Below, one piece after another: positions 57,808-64,000 of a stretch of DNA of 64,000 bases. Numbering within the stretch: the first letter of the stretch is position 1; every line of letters starts with the position of its first letter. The DNA comes from Anagrus nilaparvatae (taxonomy: Eukaryota; Arthropoda; Insecta; Hymenoptera; Mymaridae), in the NCBI GenBank assembly GCA_022575985.1, contig JAKSXM010000231.1, positions 4,156,501 through 4,220,500 on the forward strand. Direction: 5' to 3'. The translations under genes and the position numbers were made by a program. Under the pieces are notes generated by a model. The model had not been told where the DNA came from. It saw only the letters and a list, made by a program, of their open reading frames with translations, and did no database searches.

Positions 57808-60295
57808 GGCTGATTCTACAAAACTGTAAAATCGCCCCACAATCCGCAACCGTAGACCGCAACGCACGAAATTTTTCAGTGTAGCCAACTCATCTTAAAT
57901 TTATTAAATTTTATAACCAAAAATAATAAAGTAAAAATAATAAGCAAATGCAAGAAAATAAAATTATAATAATTAAATAAATGATCCATAAAAGTAATTA
58001 AATATTAAATATAATTATTAATTTTTTAAATGTTCAGTTATTATTCGTTAGAAAATAGAAAAATATCATAAAATTATATATTTCTAAATTCTCATACAAA
58101 CTCATTATTTTTTTCTGTTTTTAAAAAGTATATTCCGTTTTATAAAATTTGTGTTATGTGGAGATTTGGATTTGATTTATAACATAACGATTAAAATTCA
58201 TCTTCATACTTTTGAAATTTAAATAATAAAGTCTCTAGAATTCATTTATTGTATAAAAGTAACTACCTTCAACCAAATGAATAAACTCCAAATGGAGTTA
58301 TAAAAACTTTTTTTAACTACACAGATAGTAATTAACTGGACAAGAATTTTTACACTGCAGTGAGTTTAATGAATTATGTTGTGAGAGTTGCATGTAGCTG
58401 TAATGTTCTAATTTTTTTTTTGGCTTTGCTTGCCATTGATTGCACTACACATCAAACGACTGAATTATATAATGTTGTATGCAAAAAAATGTTATTAATT
58501 TTATCTAATAGATAAAAAATTAAATAACTCCTTTCTTTCCGATGAACCTGTGAGTTCAATTGGAAGATTTTTTATAACGCCAGGTAAAATTTAGGCTCTA
58601 TGGCTCGGAACATTTTAGACCAATGACTAACTCTAATTTTTCTGATCATTACTCTATCCATACAAAGAATAATATTATTTTTGCATAAAAATAGTTATTA
58701 TGATACCTGCATGTATAGTTTGGAGGAACCAAAAGTCCTAACCAACTGCATGTGAAATCATATTTCAGATTAGCCGCAGTATGGAACGAAGGTATTTCAA
58801 AACTTCTTGATTTTTTCTCTTTTCCTCTCATTGCCTTTCCTTATTTTAAATAACCTTAGAATATGTCTATCTTTTTTCTTTTTGAAATATATTAATTTAG
58901 ATTGATTAAGGAAATTAATTTTAGCATTATAAAAGAAAGAAAATAAGAATTTGTTCATGATATGAAACATTAAACGACTGTTCTCTTTTCGATACGGTCT
59001 TCTGATGTCCATTAGACCTTGTTTACGAATTATTTTTTAAATCGCAGCGCACTAAGTAAAATATATGCTCTATATATCTTTAATGATTCTCTTAGATCGC
59101 AAATATTAACTCCATTTTTGTCATGATCAAGACAATCTAAATTAATATATTTCAAAAAAAAAAAGTTAGACATATTCTAAGGCTATTTAAAATAAGAAAA
59201 GGCAATTAGAGGAAGAAAGAAAAAATCAAGAAGTTTTGAAAAACCTTCGTTTCATGCTGCGGCTAATCTGACAATTGATTTCACACGCAGTTGGTAAGGA
59301 CTTTTGGTTCCTCCAAAGTACACATGCAGATTTTCCAATTTTTTTGACCATTACCATACTATTACCATTACCATAATAACTATTTTTATGCAAAAATAAT
59401 ATTTTTTTTTTGTATGGGTAGAGCAATGATCAGAAAAATTCGAACTAGTAATTCGTCTAAGATGTTTGGAGCCATAGAGCCTGAATTTACCTAGCGTTAT
59501 AAAAAATCTTCCAATTGACCTCACAGGTCCATCGGAAAGAAAGGAGTTATTTAATTTTTTATCTATTAGATAAAATTAAAAACATTTTTTTTGTATACAA
59601 CATTATATAATGCAGTCGTTTGATGTGTAGTGCATTCAATGGCAAGCAAAGCCAAAAATAAAATTAGAACATTACAGCTACATGCAACTCTCACAACATA
59701 ATTCATTAAACTCACTGCAGTGTAAAAATTCTTGTCCAGTTAATTACTATCTGTGTAGTTAATTAACTTCCCAGATAGTAATTAGTCAGAAAAAAGTTTT
59801 TATAATTCCATTTGGAGTTTATTCATTTGGTTGAAGGTAGTTACTTTTATACAATAAATGAATTCTAGAGACTTTATTATTTAAATTTCAAAAGTCTGAA
59901 GATGAATTTTAATCGTTATGTTATAAATCAAATCCAAATCTCCACATAATACAAATTTTATAAAACGGAATATACTTTTTAAAAACAGAAAAAAATAATG
60001 AGTTTGTATGAGAATTTAGAACTATATAATTTTATGATATTTTTCCATTTTCTAACGAATAATAACTGAACATTTAAAAAATTAATAATTATATTTAATA
60101 TTTAATTACTTTTATGGATCATTTATATAATTATTATAATTTTATTTTCTTGCCTTTGCTTATTATTTTTACTTTATTATTTTTGGTTATAAAATTTAAT
60201 AAATTTAAGATGAGTTGGCTACACTGAAAAATTTCGTGCGTTGCGGTCTACGGTTGCGGATTGCGGGGCGATTTTACGGTTTTGTAGAATCAGCC
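57808..60295. mobile_element. Foldback element, 2.5 kb, nested in Tigger
   Basis: Ends ggctgattctacaaaactgt and its complement, flanked by TAA on both sides (57805-57807, 60296-60298). Arms of about 1.1 kb (57808-58901 and 59136-60295) are very similar; the spacer is about 235 bp. A 3-bp TAA duplication and a GGC start fit PIF/Harbinger-type insertion. No protein-coding frame is seen in arms or spacer. Confidence 0.8.
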
Positions 60296-61787
60296 TAAGG
60301 TCTTATTATCCGCGGTTTTGTTATCCGCGGTACTTTTTAGGAACGTATCCCCCGCGGATAACGAGGAATGCCTGTATTTTAAGAGATGAACATGCTTGCA
60401 ATCAAGAAGACCACTTAAATCTGTACAAAAAGAAACAGGATGCTTTATCATCTGGAAAGCCAAAGTAAGTATCATACATAATAGTTATAAAATATCAAAC
60501 GTACTTTCAAATATTCTTATAAACTTTTTTTTTACTTTTTTATTGCTCTTAAAAAGCATTTTGTAAAACATTTTGCTTCCAAAATTAGAATATTTTAACT
60601 AAACGTATTCTTTCAAAACTTCACCTCTTTAATACTTAGAGGAGATGGTTTGCAATAAAATTAAATGCAAATTTTAATTTTTTTATCCATTTTCCGTTAA
60701 TATTTTTTATAACAATTTTTAGAATACAAAGAAAGCGACAAAATCAGACAAAACCTTTGATTAAAAAAGAGTTCTCGAATATACAAACATTTGCCGATTA
60801 CCTAAGTAAATATTTGATGTTTATGCTGGAGTACACTTGCAACGATGAAAAGCGTTCGATTTCAACGCTGTCGCTTGATGCTTCAGAAAAAGGACACCAT
60901 TTACTTTTTTTTGACGTGAAATTGCTACATGCAATTGAAAATTTCGACACAATAGCAATAGATGCATCTATTCCATTGGAGATAGACATTAAAGAAAAAG
61001 AAAGTTTCATTACAATTATAGTGTTGGTTGAAGATGAGGTAAATATCTATATCGTTATAAGTAAAAGTGAAGTATTAAAAAGTATAAGTGATATCCATAA
61101 TTAAACATCACCAAGGTTAATAAATAAATAAATTTAAAAATAAAAAATGTTTAATTTAAATACTTTAGAATATATTTTTTGTAACTGTTTTTATGTGACA
61201 CAGCTTTTGAAATCTCATTAAAGTAAATATATTATAATAACCATGGGTAGTATTTTTATTTTCTCTTGTTTTATTTAAGCTTGTTCCTATAATTTGGATG
61301 ATATCCAGTCGCTTGGCCAGCAAAACTTCTTCAAAACAAAATTCGCGAAATTTCATCCAAAGAAAGTAATAACAGTGTAATGAACCAGATTAATGGTTTT
61401 ACGTTAATTTATTTTTGTTTTAAAAAGGTTGTCCAGGCCTTCTTGGGAATTTAATTAGTTTGACATTCAGAAAAAAAGTACTCAAAATTGTTTATTGAAT
61501 TACTTTTTGATTAAAAAAAAATATTACTTACTTTTTTTTTTATTTGAATTGGATGTCCAAAATATAGTTGAATGAATAAAATTTATTAACTGAATTTCAA
61601 AAAATTTACTATGTTTTAAATATTTTTTAAAAATTGAATTTATTTAACTAAAAAGAACTTTTAAGATTTACAAAATTTTGTTAAGATGAGGAAGTTAAAA
61701 CTAATGAACATTTTTCTATAAAATAATTAATTTAAAATAAAATTAAGTTCAAAGTTTTTTTTTCTTCCTTTTCCTCCTCATGATTAA

Positions 61788-62507
61788 GGGTACGTTCTCC
61801 CAGTTTTGAGTAAAAATAACGTTTTTTTTCTGATTAGTTTTCTCAAAAAGTTTATTGCATAATAAAAAGATTTTTTCACAGCTATTTTATACACTCATAA
61901 TAAACACAAAAAAAAATTTTTTTTATTGTCTCTTTTTTTACATATGATGAGATGGCGCTGAAGTTGGTGTCTGAAAAAAAAGTTTTTAATCGCGCCGCAT
62001 GATAACTCGGTTTAGAATCTTCTAAAAAAAAAAAAAAAAACAGTATGAAGTACATGAATTATTGCATAAAGTAGACTACAATCAATGAAACATATTAAAA
62101 ATTAAAAAAGTTATGAAGGTAAATAGAAAAAAGTCGAAATCGGACCGTGTTTTTAGCCACAAAATGGAGCCTAGAGAACAAAAAAATTCTCCGATCAGGT
62201 TCATTGTAGTCTACTTTGTGTAAAATTGCATAACAAATCGATTTAAAAAAAAAAATGGAAATCGGAGGAGTAGTTTTTTTGTAATCGTGCGGCGCGTTTT
62301 CAAAAAGTTCGTTTTGAGAAAAACGCGTTTAAAGTTTCGGATCTTGTATTCTTGCATACAAATAATTTCAGTTTCAGGCGCTGTCGTTTCTTTATTATTT
62401 GCGGGATTCATTTGAAATTTTTTTTCCTATTCTTGAACACTTTTTTAACCTAAATCAATTTAAAAAAAAATTTCGATTTCCAATTTCAAAACTGGGAGAA
62501 CGTACCC
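61788..62507. mobile_element. PiggyBac-type MITE, 720 bp
   Basis: Flanked by TTAA (61784-61787, 62508-62511). TIRs gggtacgttctcccagtttt and its complement are perfect over about 22 bp. No coding sequence. Its ends differ from those of the piggyBac at 45227, so it belongs to another family. Confidence 0.85.
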
Positions 62508-62511
62508 TTAA

Positions 62512-64000
62512 CGCGCGTAACGTTATCAACCCGTATTTGATGTTACTTCCAGAAGACTCTTCTCTGGTAAAAACATGAGTATTTAAGCAAACGAAAAATT
62601 GATAAGACCGTCTTCCCACTCTTTGCCCTCTCCAAAACCAAGAGCTCGAGTTGCCGTTTGGTTATTGGTGAGTATTAATAAGACTCTGAAATTCAAGTCC
62701 AGGAGTGGGTTGAGGGCCTTATCAAAGTTACCGCCTAGTCTTAGAGATGCGTCTAAGAGGGAACTAGTTTGTCACCTCATAGCACGTCATCGATCAGGTG
62801 TTGTTTTTCTCATCTATATTTTAATTAACCGATTATTATGTATTTTCAAAACAATGGGTTTTACATGAATAATTAACTCTACACTGAGTAACCTTCGTTA
62901 TTAATCCCATTGCTTTTACTTAAATTTGAACTTAATTTTCTTAATTTTCCAAGAACAAAATACTTTGAAATCCCTTTTTCTTTTAATTTAAGCTAGTTAT
63001 GAGATTATCTTAAAAGTTGTTTATTTATGAAAATGAAAACTTAAAATTAACTATGCAAAACATAGATTTTTCATGAAAATAAAATTCCTTTACGAAAAAT
63101 ATTTATTGCACCAGATAAAATTTTAGTTTTCTTTTGCCTTAGTTCTATTTTTCTTATGTTTTCTAGGCAATATGAACTATATTTTTAACATTTTTATTCT
63201 TGAAAATAGCGTTCAAGAATGACCTAAAAGTAAGAAACTTGGCTTAAAACTATGCTTATTTTACATAGATCAAGGTTAATATTTTCATCCCTCGAGTTTT
63301 CCTTAAATCAAAATTAAGTTTCCAAAATAGAATCTAAAAATAAAAACTCGAAAGTAAAATCTTAGCCTTGACTAATAAGTTTTTTTTTTCATTTATCCGG
63401 CGAAACTAAAAGCTAAATCGTTTTTTTTTGAAATTGAAAATTTAGTTTTCACTTTAAATAATTAAAAATAAATTTCCGTAGTGTCCCTGAGATTTTTCTG
63501 AATATTTCCGGAATAAAATAATTTCAAATTTAAATTTATCTACGCAAAAAAAAAAATTTCAGGTACTGTCATTTCAACCTACACGGAAAAATTTCCGAAC
63601 GGCTGAGGACGTTACAACAGGTTTCATAGAGACTGTTTTTATTTCATTAAAAAACGTATTTCCGAATATTGAGGTGAAAGGAAGCTTTTTTCACTTTAGC
63701 CAAGTAAGTGTACACATATTATGAATTATTTTTGTAACTGCGATGCAGTGTATTGTTTATCATACGTGCATTTTGGCCACTGACAAAAAATTTTTTTTCT
63801 TCATTTTTTAAACTGATCTCTTTGTATTTCACAAAATATATTCACACCTAGCTTGAACGAGCAAAAAGTCGAAAAAAAATGACGACAAAATCTGATACTA
63901 CAATGTTTTCGGGAATAGTTTGTTATTTTCATATTTCCATAGCAGTAAGTTGGAGCTGCTCGTCTAAAAAATTTTTAGTCAATTTTGTGGGTGACTGAGA
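62512..64000. other. Intergenic sequence to the end of the window
   Basis: Around 62600-62810 the sequence is less AT-rich with a plus-strand open frame (GLRALSKLPPSLRDASKREL), not recognised. The rest is A/T low complexity. Confidence 0.4.

Larger units (their letters stand above)
57086..60374 (+). mobile_element. Tigger (pogo-type) element, 3.3 kb, with nested foldback
   Basis: Flanked by TA (57084-57085, 60375-60376). The left end is cagggatccttcgttatccg and the right end cgcggataacgaggaatgcctg, with further copies of ttatccgcgg inside both ends, as in Tigger elements. It carries the start and end of a transposase and a 2.5 kb foldback inserted within. Without the foldback only about 800 bp is Tigger, so it was already an internally deleted copy. 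Confidence 0.85.
57021..61365 (+). pseudogene. FLYWCH/MULE-type gene, FLYWCH exon split by Tigger
   Basis: The FLYWCH exon starts at 57021 after CTCCTAACAG and reads YGCYKTDICRAKLNVNEDGS up to the TA at 57084-57085. It resumes after the 3.3 kb Tigger at 60377 with LRDEHACNQEDHLNLY and ends at 60464 (GTAAGT). Excising the element with one TA restores one open frame. The next exons are 60723-61038 (105 codons, with FFDVKLLHAIENFDTIAID) and 61280-61365 (VPIIWMISSRL), both in phase. IDASIPLEI occupies the place of the MULE DGTF motif, and the last exon looks like the strand after it. Later core exons are not seen. The DGTF motif is not conserved (DAS), so catalysis would be lost even without Tigger. 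Confidence 0.6.

Noticed and set aside
62599..62868. Open frame of 89 residues in a less AT-rich patch
   Set aside because: Looks somewhat protein-like, but has no ATG start, no motif I recognise and no supporting neighbours. Left as intergenic.
1..64000. Endogenous polydnavirus or other viral segment
   Set aside because: No viral structural or replication genes, no segment-boundary motifs that I could see; the content is explained by transposable elements.

Overview
This is a very AT-rich stretch of a eukaryotic nuclear genome (judged by eye, roughly three quarters A+T). It has GT-AG introns, poly(A) tracts, tRNA-derived sequences and many transposable elements. The mix (gypsy-type LTR element primed by a tRNA-Lys-like sequence, R1-type LINE pieces, FLYWCH/MULE transposase genes, piggyBac, Tigger/pogo and hAT ends) points to an arthropod, most likely an insect. 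I cannot name the species. There is no prokaryotic or organellar signature.

Layout. 0.16-2.5 kb: a terminal-inverted-repeat (TIR) element with an internal tRNA-like sequence. 5.3-7.1 kb: the one apparently intact host-type gene, a two-exon secreted or membrane-anchored protein on the minus strand, with a pogo-type MITE in its intron. 8.7-11.0 kb: foldback elements and a cluster of short palindromes. 11.4-12.3 kb: remnant of a FLYWCH/MULE-type gene. 15.3-26.0 kb: a decayed gypsy-type LTR retrotransposon lying on the minus strand. Its gag/pol block of about 5 kb is inverted inside it, and that block is split at the RT active site by a 2.1 kb MULE element carrying its own FLYWCH exon. 26.9-28.0 kb: a 240-bp tandem duplication and a GC-richer island ending in a histone-type 3' stem-loop. 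28.6-37.5 kb: a 5'-truncated R1-type LINE with poly(A), split by a 7.7 kb giant foldback that itself carries two further insertions. 38.4-39.7 kb: a second copy of the first TIR family with a MITE in it.

40.8-47.7 kb: a multi-exon MULE-transposase-like gene. FLYWCH and DDE-type exons are followed by an RGG-rich exon, an acidic exon, an array of five 105-nt phase-1 exons and a basic tail. It carries in-frame stops and is split at a TTAA by an internally deleted piggyBac. 48.9-53.9 kb: a nested repeat complex with a 1.1 kb tandem unit that includes a tRNA-like sequence. 54.5-56.5 kb: a LINE ORF1 and 5' region on the minus strand. 57.0-61.4 kb: another FLYWCH/MULE gene whose FLYWCH exon is split at a TA by a Tigger element, which in turn holds a 2.5 kb foldback. 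61.8-62.5 kb: a piggyBac-type MITE.

Four independent FLYWCH/MULE loci, three of them disrupted by or inside other elements, are the unifying theme. Insertions sit in insertions up to three deep, so relative ages can be ordered: each host element predates its guest. Apart from the secreted-protein gene, nothing here looks like intact host coding sequence.
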